A stretch of 64,000 bases of DNA, taken from Planctomicrobium piriforme (lineage in GTDB: Bacteria; Planctomycetota; Planctomycetia; Planctomycetales; Planctomycetaceae). This document shows positions 15,625 to 24,445 of this stretch, piece after piece; the first letter of the stretch is position 1; each line of letters starts with the position of its first letter. The notes under the pieces are model-generated. The model was not told where the DNA came from, did no database searches, and was given only the letters and a program-made list of their open reading frames with translations. The DNA is taken from NCBI GenBank assembly GCA_945860955.1, contig CAMATH010000007.1, forward strand, positions 39,785 to 103,784, read 5' to 3'. A program made the position numbers and the translations under genes.

Positions 15625-17550
15625 TTACTCCTCCGCCAGATCCAAAAACGGATCGTATCCCAGTGGAGCCAACTGCTCGCGCCGCGCTTTCGCGTGGTAG
15701 ACCAGCAGTTGCCGCTCCTGGAATTGTTTTCGTTCCAGAGCCGCTTGCGCCTTGCGAAACAGCGGTTCCAGTTGGTTGATCTCGGTGGTCGAGCCTGCGT
15801 ACCGGGTTAGCAATTTCTCGGTGGATTCCCTGCCGAACGCCTGTTCGAGAATGTCGTCCCCCAGCGACAGAAACTGCCGCACGCTTCCCGGGTCTCCCTG
15901 GCGCGCGCAGCGTCCAAACAATTGACGGTCGATGCGCGACGAGTCGTGCAACTCGGTCCCGATCACATGCAGGCCTCCCAGGTCGGCGACTCCCGGCCCC
16001 AGGACAATGTCAGTTCCGCGTCCCGCCATGTTTGTCGCGATTGTCACCCGCCCAAGGTGCCCCGCGCGTCCCACCAGGTCCGCCTCCTGGGCCAGGCGTC
16101 GGGCGTGCAACACCTCGTGCGTCAGTCCGGCGACGCGAAACAACTCTGAGAGTTGTTCCGACTTGTCGATCGATCGGGTGCCAATGAGAATCGGCCGTCC
16201 GATCGTGTGAAGATCCCGCGTTTCCGCTAGAATCGCCTGGGCTTTGGCTTCCTGTGAGGCGAACACACACGTCGGCTCGACCCGCCGCGCACAGGGGCGA
16301 TGGGTGGGAATGGACGCGACCGGTCTCTGAAAGAACACCCGAAATTCTGACGCCGCGGAGAGCGCGGTCCCGGTCATCCCCGCCAGACTCTTGTAGCGGG
16401 TGAAAAACTCCTGAACGGTGATGCGGGCCGCCGGCGATGTGGGAGGGGTCACTTTCAATCCCTCCCGCGACTCGACCGCCTGATGCAACCCGCCGCGCCA
16501 TTGCCTTCCCTCGGCGAGCCGACCGGTGAATTCGTCGACAATCACAATCTGGTCGTCACGGACCACGTAGTGCCGGTCACGAATCAACTCGCGTTCGACC
16601 CGAACCGCGCGTTCGAGTGCGTCATAGATCTGGTCGCTGGTCAGCCGTGCGACGTCGGCCGATGCCAGCTCTCGCGCTTTCGCCCGTCCGGCCGACGTCA
16701 ATTCCACGCGGTGTTCCCGCACATCGTGCGAAAAGTGTTCGGGAAATCGCAGTTCACGCGCCGTCGCCGTCGCCCAATGAAACGTGGCAATCTCCTGTTT
16801 CGCCGCGGGAGACGTGGCGGAAATCACCAGGGGAACGCGCGCCTCGTCGATCAGCAGGCTGTCCGCCTCGTCGACGATCGCGCAATGCAAACCACGTTGC
16901 ACCGGTTCCACCGTTCCGCTCGATCCCAACGGGTCGCGGGCGTCGTACAGCATTTTCCGCTCTCGAGCGGCACGCTGCGCGAGGCGATCTCGCAAGAAGT
17001 CGAATCCCAGTTCTCGGGCCGTGGTGTACGTCACGTCGCTGCGATAGGCGGCGACCCGCGCGGCGCGTTCGGTTTCCTGCGTAATCGAAGTGACCGTCAG
17101 CCCCAGTCGCGCGAATAACGGAGACGTCCAGTGCGCATCACGCGCCGCGAGGTAGTCATTCGCCGTGGCGACGTGCACCCCCAGCCCCGGCAACGCCGCC
17201 AGACACCCCGCCAAAGCGGCAGTGAGGGTCTTGCCCTCCCCCGTCTGCATCTCGGCGATCGCCCCGGCATGCAGCGCCACCGCACCCAGAATCTGGACGG
17301 GATACGCCCGAATCCCCAGCGCCCGCTCAGCGGCGACGCACGCCAGTCCGAGCGCTTCGGGCTGCAGCGCGTCCAGGTTCTCGCCACACCGCGATTTGTA
17401 TCGCAACGAAAGCCACTGCTGCCTCAACTCGTGGTCAGTCAGCGACGTCTGGCTCGCGACGCGCGCCTGCACACGATCCACACACTGCCGCCAGGAACGC
17501 ATCTTCCAGGCGACCTGACCCCGCGCGACAAGATCGAACAGCGAGAGCAT
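15625..17550 (-). CDS. SecA-like translocase ATPase, short form
   Basis: This 641-residue protein has the two SecA motor domains: Walker A MQTGEGKTL (101-109), AIVDEADSLLIDEARVPLVIS (Walker B, SecA-specific), a preprotein cross-linking-like insertion, and GRPILIGTRSIDKSE plus ATNMAGRGTDIVLG. It ends soon after the scaffold helix region (RKAQAALERKQFQERQLL). Housekeeping SecA (about 850-950 residues) continues into a helical wing and a C-terminal zinc site; both are absent. It is therefore a short paralogue, possibly an accessory SecA2-type ATPase or a regulator. The ATG at 17550 has GAAGGAG 8 bases upstream, which decides it over a longer reading. A hypothetical gene ends 46 bases upstream in the same direction. 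Confidence 0.9.
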   Translation of the reverse strand: MLSLFDLVARGQVAWKMRSWRQCVDRVQARVASQTSLTDHELRQQWLSLRYKSRCGENLDALQPEALGLACVAAERALGIRAYPVQILGAVALHAGAIAEMQTGEGKTLTAALAGCLAALPGLGVHVATANDYLAARDAHWTSPLFARLGLTVTSITQETERAARVAAYRSDVTYTTARELGFDFLRDRLAQRAARERKMLYDARDPLGSSGTVEPVQRGLHCAIVDEADSLLIDEARVPLVISATSPAAKQEIATFHWATATARELRFPEHFSHDVREHRVELTSAGRAKARELASADVARLTSDQIYDALERAVRVERELIRDRHYVVRDDQIVIVDEFTGRLAEGRQWRGGLHQAVESREGLKVTPPTSPAARITVQEFFTRYKSLAGMTGTALSAASEFRVFFQRPVASIPTHRPCARRVEPTCVFASQEAKAQAILAETRDLHTIGRPILIGTRSIDKSEQLSELFRVAGLTHEVLHARRLAQEADLVGRAGHLGRVTIATNMAGRGTDIVLGPGVADLGGLHVIGTELHDSSRIDRQLFGRCARQGDPGSVRQFLSLGDDILEQAFGRESTEKLLTRYAGSTTEINQLEPLFRKAQAALERKQFQERQLLVYHAKARREQLAPLGYDPFLDLAEE

Positions 17551-17596
17551 CTTTGGCGCTCCTTCGATTCCTGTCGCGCGACAGCCGAGGCGGGAA

Positions 17597-18160
17597 TCAG
17601 ACTGGTTCCCACGATCCGTCGGTGAGCTGCCGCATCCCCGGCCCCGCATCTTCCGGCGGAGTTCCATGGATCTTCAGCCGCAGGTTCGACTCGGCGTATT
17701 CCCCGATGACACTGAGGAAGGACCACTCAATCGGATGATCTTCGTCGTCGGAGGCGCAGGCGGGAAAAGCGTTCCACTGCATGGAGTCGACGCGGGTGAA
17801 CAACTGATTGAGCGCGAGCAGGTCGAACTGAAACGCGACGGCGCGTGTCTGACCATCGTTTCGGCCACCGATCAATTCGGTCTGGCCGAGGTACATGGCG
17901 ATTTCCCAACGTTCTGGACCGGGTCGGCACTCAAAGCCAACACGGCCGACATCGACGAATGGCTCGAACAGCTCCGCGACTCGATCGACAAAGTCGGCGA
18001 GCCAGGTCGGACCAGCGGGGCGCGACTTGCGGTATTCGGGCGATTCGATCTTCCTGATCAAGTGCTGCAGGGCGAGATGCGAATGACTCACGTTGAACGC
18101 AGGCTCCAAAAGCGGGTGGTCTACGATGACAAGGCTGCCGGTAAAGCAAGTCTGCATCAT
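17597..18160 (-). CDS. Conserved hypothetical protein upstream of the SecA-like gene
   Basis: The frame from ATG 18160 gives 187 residues. Blocks such as NVSHSHLALQHLIRKIESP, GPTWLADFVDRVAELFEP, RWEIAMYLGQTELIGG and VIGEYAESNLRLKIHGTPPE look like genuine protein sequence rather than antisense noise. The plus-strand reading over the same bases is low in structure and is treated as a shadow. Longer readings to 18343 add an odd Arg/Val-rich leader. There is no good ribosome-binding site at 18160, so the start is uncertain. No signal peptide; the family is unknown. It may be cotranscribed with the SecA-like gene and is divergent from argB. Confidence 0.6.
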   Translation of the reverse strand: MMQTCFTGSLVIVDHPLLEPAFNVSHSHLALQHLIRKIESPEYRKSRPAGPTWLADFVDRVAELFEPFVDVGRVGFECRPGPERWEIAMYLGQTELIGGRNDGQTRAVAFQFDLLALNQLFTRVDSMQWNAFPACASDDEDHPIEWSFLSVIGEYAESNLRLKIHGTPPEDAGPGMRQLTDGSWEPV

Positions 18161-18418
18161 GTATCGGAGAACGGCGGCGGTGCGCTGATCGCAATTGGGG
18201 TGGAGCGGGCGTCGGCCGGGTTCCCCTTCGCAGTCACGCGGGAAATGCCGCCGCTGCGCGTTCTGACCCATCGTGACGACGACGCGCGTGGCGACAGTCG
18301 TGACGATGACGACGCCCCCCCGAACCCCGGATCCCTGTTGCAATTGACACCCCCGTCGCTCCCCCTAAAATCGCGCGTTTCCGCTTTCGCGGAACTCTTG
18401 TTTCCCCCCTCGGGTGCT

Positions 18419-19303
18419 GTGGTGAACGTCGAAGAAGCGACTCGGAAGGCCAATGTCCTCATTGAGGCGACCCGCTGGATCCGCCGGTTTCGCGACCGGC
18501 TGGTCGTGATCAAGCTGGGTGGCTCCGCCCTGGAGGATCCCGAAGTCGTGCGAAATCTGCTGGCCGACGTGGTTTTTATGGAAACCGTCGGGCTGCGCCT
18601 CGTGCTGATCCATGGCGGCGGCAAGTCGATCTCGGCCGCCATGAACAAGTCAGGAATCGAACCCCGCTGGGTTCAGGGCCGGCGGTACACCGACCCTGCG
18701 ACGCTCGACATCGTCACCCGCGTTCTGGCCGAGGAAATCTGTGGCGATTTGGTTCGTCAAATCAACGCCGCCGGTGGACAGGCGGTGGGACTGAGCTACC
18801 TCACCGAAAACGTGCTGCTGGGCGAAAAGCTGTTCCTCGCAGATGACCATGGCGTTCCCCTCGATCTCGGGTTCGTCGGACAGGTGGTCGAGGTGAACCG
18901 GGAACTGCTGCTCAAGACGATTGATTCGGGGAAGATTCCGGTGATTCCCTCCGTCGCGGTCGATTGGGCCGGACAGCGGTACAACGTGAACGCCGACACG
19001 GCGGCGGCCGCGGTCGCCCGCAGTCTGGATGCCGAGAAGCTGATCTTCTTGAGCGATGTTTCCGGAATTCTCCGCGATCGAACCGACCCGACTTCGCTGG
19101 TGTCAAATCTGACCGAAGCCGAATGTCGGGGACTGATCGCCGACGGGACGATTCACTCGGGAATGGTTCCCAAGGTCGACGCCGCGCTCGACGCGTTGCG
19201 CGCGGGAGTGAAAAAAGTCCACATTGTCGACGGCCGGATGCCTCACTCCCTCCTCCTGGAGATCTTCTCTGACCAGGGGATTGGGACGGAGATTGTGCCG
19301 TAG
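18419..19303 (+). CDS. argB: Acetylglutamate kinase
   Basis: This 294-residue enzyme phosphorylates N-acetylglutamate in arginine synthesis. VVIKLGGSALEDPE near residue 29-42 (nucleotide site), LIHGGGKSIS near 62-71 (substrate site), VNADTAAAAVA and LIFLSDVSGIL near 180-215, and SGMVPKVDAAL near 245-255 are all typical. The start is GTG at 18419 or the adjacent GTG at 18422. An in-frame extension more than 200 codons upstream exists only because the reading frame stays open antisense to the neighbouring gene; it is not credible. argD follows after 75 bases, so the two form an arginine unit. Whether the enzyme is arginine-feedback-regulated cannot be decided; the N-terminal helix seen in regulated forms is short here. 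Confidence 0.95.
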   Translation: MVNVEEATRKANVLIEATRWIRRFRDRLVVIKLGGSALEDPEVVRNLLADVVFMETVGLRLVLIHGGGKSISAAMNKSGIEPRWVQGRRYTDPATLDIVTRVLAEEICGDLVRQINAAGGQAVGLSYLTENVLLGEKLFLADDHGVPLDLGFVGQVVEVNRELLLKTIDSGKIPVIPSVAVDWAGQRYNVNADTAAAAVARSLDAEKLIFLSDVSGILRDRTDPTSLVSNLTEAECRGLIADGTIHSGMVPKVDAALDALRAGVKKVHIVDGRMPHSLLLEIFSDQGIGTEIVP

Positions 19304-19378
19304 TTGTTGTTCCGTGAAGTGCCCAGTACGCTCCCCGGCCCCTTGAATCAGAAACCTCTCGACGGATCCTCCCGCTCC

Positions 19379-20587
19379 ATGCATCCTGCCGCCAAACGGT
19401 CCAGCCAGGCCACGATCGACATCTTCCAGAAGTACGTCATCCCGAACTACACCCGCTACCCAATCAGCCTGGTGCACGGTGAGGGATCGTACATCTGGGA
19501 TGCCGAGGGGAACCGCTATCTCGATCTGTTTCCCGGCTGGGGCTGCAACATTCTCGGGTATGCCCCTCCGCGACTGGTCAAGCGGATTCAGGAACAGGTG
19601 ACCCACCTGATTCACGTCCCCAACTCCTGGTACACCGAGGCGCAGGGGGACTTCGCCGAGGCGCTGTGCAGTCGCAGCTTTGGCAAGGCGTTCTTCTGCA
19701 ACAGCGGAACCGAGGCGAACGAAGGGGCGATCAAACTCGCCCGGCTGCACGGGCACGCGAAGGGGCGGTATAAGATCATTTCGTTCGAGAACAGTTTCCA
19801 CGGGCGCACGTACGCCGCTGTAACCGCGACGGCCCAGCCCAAGTATCACGAAGGAATCGGGCCGCTGCTCCCCGGCTTCAATTACGCGCCACTCAACGAC
19901 CTCGACGCCGTCCGCAAACTGGTCGACAAAGAGACCTGTGCGATCATCATCGAACCGGTGCAGGGAGAGGGCGGAGTCAACATCCCCGATGTCAACTTTC
20001 TGGCGGCCTTGAAAAAGATCGCCCACGAAAACGACATGCTGCTGATTTTCGATGAAGTGCAGACCGGCATGGCGCGACTGGGAACCTGGTTCGGCTATCA
20101 GCAGTGGCACGTGCAGCCCGACATTCTCACGATGGCGAAGGGCTTGGCGGGCGGCGTGCCGTGCGGTGCGATTATCGCCACCCATGAAGTCGCCCCCAGT
20201 ATGAAGCCTGGTAAACACGCCAGCACGTTCGGCGGCAACCCGCTGGCGATGGCGGCGGGGCTGGCGACGGTCGAAACGATTATCGAGGATCGAATCCTCG
20301 AAAACGTAGCGACGCAGTCGGCACGGTTCCTCGAACATTTCCTGAAGCTGAAGCAGGAACTTCCGATCATCAAGGAAGTGCGGGTCCGGGGGATGATGAT
20401 CGGCGTCGATCTGAATATTCCCGGAACGCCCGCCGTCGCCAAATGCATGCAGCGGGGCGTGTTGATCAACTGCACGCACGAAACCGTCATTCGCCTGCTC
20501 CCGGCGCTCAACATCACCACGGCGCAAGTACTCGAAGGGATCACTGTCGTGAGTGACGTCCTCCGCGAGATGTCCAAAGCACCGTAG
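19379..20587 (+). CDS. argD: Acetylornithine aminotransferase family protein
   Basis: This 402-residue class III aminotransferase transfers the amino group from glutamate to N-acetylglutamate semialdehyde using pyridoxal phosphate. [18 protein letters not shown] (105-122), [10 protein letters not shown] (139-148), [24 protein letters not shown] (222-233, Asp225 for PLP ring nitrogen) and Lys254 in [11 protein letters not shown] are intact. [11 protein letters not shown] is the second phosphate-site loop. The ATG at 19379 starts a family-like N-terminus; an in-frame TTG right after the argB stop is less likely. It follows argB, which supports ArgD over related ornithine or succinyl-ornithine aminotransferases. 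Confidence 0.93.
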   Translation: MHPAAKRSSQATIDIFQKYVIPNYTRYPISLVHGEGSYIWDAEGNRYLDLFPGWGCNILGYAPPRLVKRIQEQVTHLIHVPNSWYTEAQGDFAEALCSRSFGKAFFCNSGTEANEGAIKLARLHGHAKGRYKIISFENSFHGRTYAAVTATAQPKYHEGIGPLLPGFNYAPLNDLDAVRKLVDKETCAIIIEPVQGEGGVNIPDVNFLAALKKIAHENDMLLIFDEVQTGMARLGTWFGYQQWHVQPDILTMAKGLAGGVPCGAIIATHEVAPSMKPGKHASTFGGNPLAMAAGLATVETIIEDRILENVATQSARFLEHFLKLKQELPIIKEVRVRGMMIGVDLNIPGTPAVAKCMQRGVLINCTHETVIRLLPALNITTAQVLEGITVVSDVLREMSKAP

Positions 20588-20649
20588 CGTGGATTTCCGT
20601 CTACGCGCCGTTTCATTGATCCCCAATTCGACCTCGAATCAATAATGAA

Positions 20650-20675
20650 GTCGTGTGGACTGAAGTCCACACGAC
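20650..20675. repeat. 11-bp perfect hairpin after argD
   Basis: GTCGTGTGGAC and GTCCACACGAC are exact complements around TGAA. It lies 63 bases after the argD stop and ends 23 bases before the start of the dehydratase gene. There is no T-run. It may be a transcript-end structure or part of a small interspersed repeat. Confidence 0.7.
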
Positions 20676-20698
20676 GATTTCTCCAGACTCGATTCTCC

Positions 20699-21802
20699 AT
20701 GAAAATCCGCCGCATCTCCGCCTACCGCGTTGAACTCCCCCTGGTGGAGGGAAACTACCAATGGTCGGGAGGGAAGTCGGTCGCGGTCTTCGACAGCACT
20801 GTCGTGCGAATCGACACCGACGACGGTCGCACCGGTTGGGGGGAAGTCTGTCCGCTGGGGCCGGCGTATTTGGCCGCCTATGCCAACGGCGTGCGAACGG
20901 GTCTGAAAGAACTCGCGCCGCAACTGTTGGGGTGCGACCCTCGCGAGTTGGAGAAGATCAACCGGCGGATGGACGCGGTTCTGAAAGGGCATCCGTACGT
21001 TAAGTCGGCGGTCGACATCGCCTGCTGGGACCTGCTTGGTCAATTCGCTGGCGTACCGGTCTGTACTCTGTTGGGTGGCCGGTATGGTGACGACATCACG
21101 CTCTATCGGGCGATTTCGCAGGAGTCTCCCGAAGGGATGGCGGCGAAAGTCGCCGGCTATCGGGCGGAAGGGTATCGACGGTTTCAGCTCAAAGTGGGAG
21201 CCGACGCGATCGATGACATCGCGCGGATCAAAGCGGTGTCGGCGAAGTTGCAGCCTGGAGATCGGCTCGACGCCGACGCCAACACCGGCTGGCGGATGCA
21301 CGACGCGATGCGTGTGGTGCGGGGCGTCGCCGACGTCGACGTCTACATCGAACAGCCGTGCCTGACGTATGAGGAGTGCCTGTCGATCCGTCGGCAGACG
21401 AATCACCCGTTCGTGCTGGACGAGGTGATCGACTCGGTCGACGTGATTCTGCGCGGCCGGGCCGATCTTGCGATGGACATGGTGAACATCAAGATCAGCA
21501 AGTTCGGGGGGATCACCAAAGCCAAGCAGGCGCGCGATCTGTGCGCGTCGCTGGGGATCGCGATGATTGTTGAAGACAGTTGGGGGGGCGACATCGTGAC
21601 GGCGGCGATCGCCCACTTGGCGCACAGCACACCGACGGAATTCCTGTTCGCCGCCACCGATTTCAACAGCTACGTGACTCGCAGCATTGCTGACGGAGCG
21701 CCGCAGCGGGTGAACGGCCGGATGGCGGCGGGCACCGCTCCCGGGTTGGGGATTTCGCCGAAGCTGGACGTGCTGGGGGAACCGGTGGTTGTGGTCGAAT
21801 AA
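20699..21802 (+). CDS. Mandelate racemase/muconate lactonizing enzyme family protein, probable cis-3-hydroxy-L-proline dehydratase
   Basis: This 367-residue enolase-superfamily enzyme has the family metal ligands in DADANTGW (Asp193), YIEQPC (Glu218) and LDEVIDS (Asp241). Acid/base lysines are Lys165 (FQLKVG) and Lys265 or 268 (IKISKFGG). The first lysine of the usual KxK motif is replaced (Gln-Leu-Lys). That pattern, together with the YRAISQ segment (136-141), fits cis-3-hydroxyproline dehydratases, which make pyrroline-2-carboxylate. Other substrates cannot be excluded. The ATG at 20699 is chosen because the family begins MKIRRI; an upstream ATG at 20645 would read through the hairpin. Confidence 0.85.
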   Translation: MKIRRISAYRVELPLVEGNYQWSGGKSVAVFDSTVVRIDTDDGRTGWGEVCPLGPAYLAAYANGVRTGLKELAPQLLGCDPRELEKINRRMDAVLKGHPYVKSAVDIACWDLLGQFAGVPVCTLLGGRYGDDITLYRAISQESPEGMAAKVAGYRAEGYRRFQLKVGADAIDDIARIKAVSAKLQPGDRLDADANTGWRMHDAMRVVRGVADVDVYIEQPCLTYEECLSIRRQTNHPFVLDEVIDSVDVILRGRADLAMDMVNIKISKFGGITKAKQARDLCASLGIAMIVEDSWGGDIVTAAIAHLAHSTPTEFLFAATDFNSYVTRSIADGAPQRVNGRMAAGTAPGLGISPKLDVLGEPVVVVE

Positions 21803-21856
21803 TCGGCAACCGTGCCACTGACCGGATTTCGTCGCAAATTATTGACGAGGTCGAAA

Positions 21857-22096
21857 ATGAAGACGGCTGACCGCTACCACAAATGGGTCGAGTGGAGCGA
21901 CGAAGACCAAGCGTACCTGGGCAAATGCCCGGATCTGATTTCTGGGATCCACGGAGACGATCCGCGCCAAGTCTATGCCGAATTGTGCGAGGTGATTGAC
22001 GATGTCGTGCGGCACTTCGAAGCCACTGGCAAACCGATGCCGGTTCCAAGGTTTCGCCCGATGTGCGCCGTCATTGAGAACGATCTTGGCGGGTAA
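21857..22096 (+). CDS. Solitary HicB-like protein
   Basis: This 79-residue protein matches the HicB/partial-RNase-H-like fold: KWVEWSDEDQAYLGKCPDL (residues 8-26) followed by GDDPRQVYAELCEVIDDVV. A GAGG sits shortly before the ATG at 21857. The C-terminal part that carries a DNA-binding helix in many HicB antitoxins is short (VPRFRPMCAV). No HicA toxin gene (about 60 residues with a dsRNA-binding fold) is visible on either side: the enolase-family gene lies upstream and the DUF1501 gene converges downstream. It may be an orphan antitoxin or a DUF-type relative with another role. Confidence 0.72.
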   Translation: MKTADRYHKWVEWSDEDQAYLGKCPDLISGIHGDDPRQVYAELCEVIDDVVRHFEATGKPMPVPRFRPMCAVIENDLGG

Positions 22097-22140
22097 CTCA
22101 AAAAAATCGACAGACTCTCATCGATTCGGCCGCGAGAGGT

Positions 22141-23613
22141 CTACGATCCTCTGGTTTCGCGCGCAATTGTTTCGCGAGGTCCGGCAACTTGCAGCAATTC
22201 CCGCACGGGTTCGCCATCGCTGACTCGTTGACTGAAACCATCCGGGCCAAAACGCGTTTCCGGGGCGATCCCGAGGCGGTCGAATAGCGTCGCGCCGAAC
22301 ATCTCTGGTGAAACGGGGCGATCCTTCACATACGCCCCCTGCGCATCCGAAGCGCCGATCACTTGTCCTCCGTGAATTCCACCGCCGGCAAGAAACGCCG
22401 AGTAACAAGCGGGCCAGTGGTCCCGGCCGTTCAGGGAAATTCGGGGCGATCTGCCAAATTCGCCCACCATCGCGACCAGTGTCTCATCCAGCAGGCCGCG
22501 ATCCTCCAGGTCTTCAAGCAGCGCCGACACCGCCAGATCAACACGTGGCAACGCCCAACTCAGGCCATACGAGGTGGTGCCAAAAATACTCCCCAAGCCG
22601 GGACCGTCACCGTGCATGTCCCACGTCTGCACATTGCGAAACGTTTCCCCGGGAGGTGTTCCGGTCCAGGCGACCACCGTGACCAGTCGAACTCCCGCTT
22701 CAATCAGTCGCCGCGCGAGCAGCAGGTTCTGGCCCAACGGACCCCGACCGTAACGATCACGAACAGAAGCCGATTCCTGGTCGAGGTCAAACGCCCGGCG
22801 GGCGGTCGGAGCCGAGACCAGATCGACGGCCTGCTCCTGAAAGCGGGTAAAGTCCCGATAAGGGGGGGCGGCCGCTCCAAAAACCGGATCGAGATCCGCG
22901 AGCAGTCGCTGACGATCATCCAGGCGGTCCTGCGACACTCCGGCCGGGGGATCGAACGCGGTAAAGCGGAAACTTGAGGATGAAGGATTGTCGAGATCGG
23001 TGCCAACGCGCAGAGGGCCATGGGCCGCTCCCAGGTAACCCCCATTGAGATAACGAGGCTGTACATCTCCCGCGAGATTCTGCAGCCAGACGTACGACGG
23101 AACATTCGCCGTCGACGGTCGCAGTCGTGAGACGACCGAGCCGAAATATGGGGTATTCTCGGCCGGCAGACTGTGTCCCGTCATGCAAACATGCATTCCT
23201 CCGTCATGGCCAGGGTTACCGTGAGTCATAGAGCGAATCAGGGCAAACCGGTCCGCCATTCCCGCCAGGCGGGGGAGCAGTTCGCAGATCCGCAGCCCCG
23301 GGACGGAAGTGTCTATTGGACGATACGGTCCGCGAATCTCGGCAGGCGCGTCCGGCTTCAGGTCGAAGCTGTCGTGATGACTCGCTCCGCCATACTGCAC
23401 GATGAAGAGACACGCCTTCGCGGGCGCTGTACGTTCCCCGGGGCTGGCCAAGAGTTGTGGCAAGCCCACCCCCAAAGGTGCCAAACCGACTCCCCCGCCG
23501 CCGGCGATACCCAGCGCGCCGACTCGCAAAAGATCGCGACGCCCCAGCGTCAGGGGACTGTGACGACGACTCGCGACGGAGGAAACCGAGAGCGATTGGC
23601 CGACTTCAGGCAT
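22141..23613 (-). CDS. DUF1501 family secreted protein
   Basis: This 490-residue protein is a full-length DUF1501 member. The leader includes GRRDLLRVGALGIAG, a Tat-like signal. YGGASHHDSFDLKPDAP (a metal-site motif), LIRSMTHGNPGHDGGMH, TWDMHG, VGEFGRSPRI and GRDHWP--YS-FLAGGGI are the characteristic blocks. The fold is related to alkaline phosphatases and sulfatases; natural substrates are unknown. The ATG at 23613 keeps the Tat motif about 40 residues in; an ATG at 23652 is also possible. Compare the partial DUF1501 gene at the left edge of the window, a separate paralogue. It is convergent with the HicB-like gene. Confidence 0.9.
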   Translation of the reverse strand: MPEVGQSLSVSSVASRRHSPLTLGRRDLLRVGALGIAGGGGVGLAPLGVGLPQLLASPGERTAPAKACLFIVQYGGASHHDSFDLKPDAPAEIRGPYRPIDTSVPGLRICELLPRLAGMADRFALIRSMTHGNPGHDGGMHVCMTGHSLPAENTPYFGSVVSRLRPSTANVPSYVWLQNLAGDVQPRYLNGGYLGAAHGPLRVGTDLDNPSSSSFRFTAFDPPAGVSQDRLDDRQRLLADLDPVFGAAAPPYRDFTRFQEQAVDLVSAPTARRAFDLDQESASVRDRYGRGPLGQNLLLARRLIEAGVRLVTVVAWTGTPPGETFRNVQTWDMHGDGPGLGSIFGTTSYGLSWALPRVDLAVSALLEDLEDRGLLDETLVAMVGEFGRSPRISLNGRDHWPACYSAFLAGGGIHGGQVIGASDAQGAYVKDRPVSPEMFGATLFDRLGIAPETRFGPDGFSQRVSDGEPVRELLQVAGPRETIARETRGS

Positions 23614-23728
23614 GGTACGACACCGTTCCAAAGGGGAAGACGACGACAGCATACCAGTCCAACAGAAACCCCACAGGCGACGTGTTAACCGAGCCGACAC
23701 GCCACCACGGGAATCTGGTCCGTCAACG

Positions 23729-24328
23729 TCAAACCGACTTCGAAGTCGCGACCGACGGAGCGGTCTTTTCGACGTAGGCCAAGACGCCGAACAGCAGCGA
23801 TCCCCAAACCCCCATTCCCACCAGCCCACGGATCAGGAAAGCGAGCCCCGCCGTGTAGCAGCCGAGCAAGCCGGCGGCCGTATGCGGGTACCAGTTGGTC
23901 ATGGCCCAGACGCCAAAATTGGTGAGGACAAAGAAGGCGAGTTCCGCGACAAGCGCGGTCGTCGCAATCCGCCAGACCGGGGCTTTTTCCGGAATGGTCG
24001 CGCCGAGCGCCGCCGTCACCAGAAAGCCCAGCATCACGACGCCCTGATCGCGGAACATCGAATAGAACTCGAGATCCGACATGATCTGGCCAATCAGCAG
24101 ATTGGTCGCGAACCAGGCCGCCGCCGGGATTCCCACGCCAATCCACCGATTGGAATGTCGCGCGCCGCCAAACAGACACATCGCACCAATTGGCGCGACC
24201 GAGAGCAGGCTCATCGAAAAGTCGTTGACGCTGATCAATCCGAAGCGCGCGAAGACGTAGGGAAGAACACGGACGGCGATCGCCAGTGCCGTCATTCCCA
24301 GTATGATCCCGGTGCGGTGTGAACGCAT
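23729..24328 (-). CDS. DUF6580-type multi-pass membrane protein
   Basis: This 199-residue protein starts at ATG 24328, preceded by GAGGAA, and has six predicted membrane segments. Motifs such as NDFSMSLLSVAPIGAMCLFGG, RWIGVGIPAAAWF, TNFGVWAMTNWYPHT-AGLL-CYTAGL and GVWGSLLFG match the family annotated as DUF6580, related to small ECF transporter S components. Its substrate is not known. It lies about 116 bases downstream of the PgpH-like gene, in the same direction, in the slot often held by ybeY in other genomes; no ybeY is seen. Confidence 0.78.
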   Translation of the reverse strand: MRSHRTGIILGMTALAIAVRVLPYVFARFGLISVNDFSMSLLSVAPIGAMCLFGGARHSNRWIGVGIPAAAWFATNLLIGQIMSDLEFYSMFRDQGVVMLGFLVTAALGATIPEKAPVWRIATTALVAELAFFVLTNFGVWAMTNWYPHTAAGLLGCYTAGLAFLIRGLVGMGVWGSLLFGVLAYVEKTAPSVATSKSV

Positions 24329-24445
24329 GTAAGTTCCTCGATCCCTTGGCTCGGCGGAAATTTGCCGATGGTAGTGTCGTACCAGAATTGAGCAAAAAAG
24401 CCAACCGACTGGCAACTGACAAACGCGTGTCGCCGGCGTCGATCC

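Noticed and set aside
17666..18418. Plus-strand open frame continuous with argB, which would add about 250 residues to its N-terminus
   Set aside because: The added part has no kinase-like or other recognisable sequence and runs antisense to a more protein-like minus-strand gene. Acetylglutamate kinases are about 290 residues, which fits the GTG start at 18419.
19103..20626. Long minus-strand frame (507 codons) over argB/argD
   Set aside because: Antisense of well-conserved arginine genes, without ribosome-binding site or domain signal.
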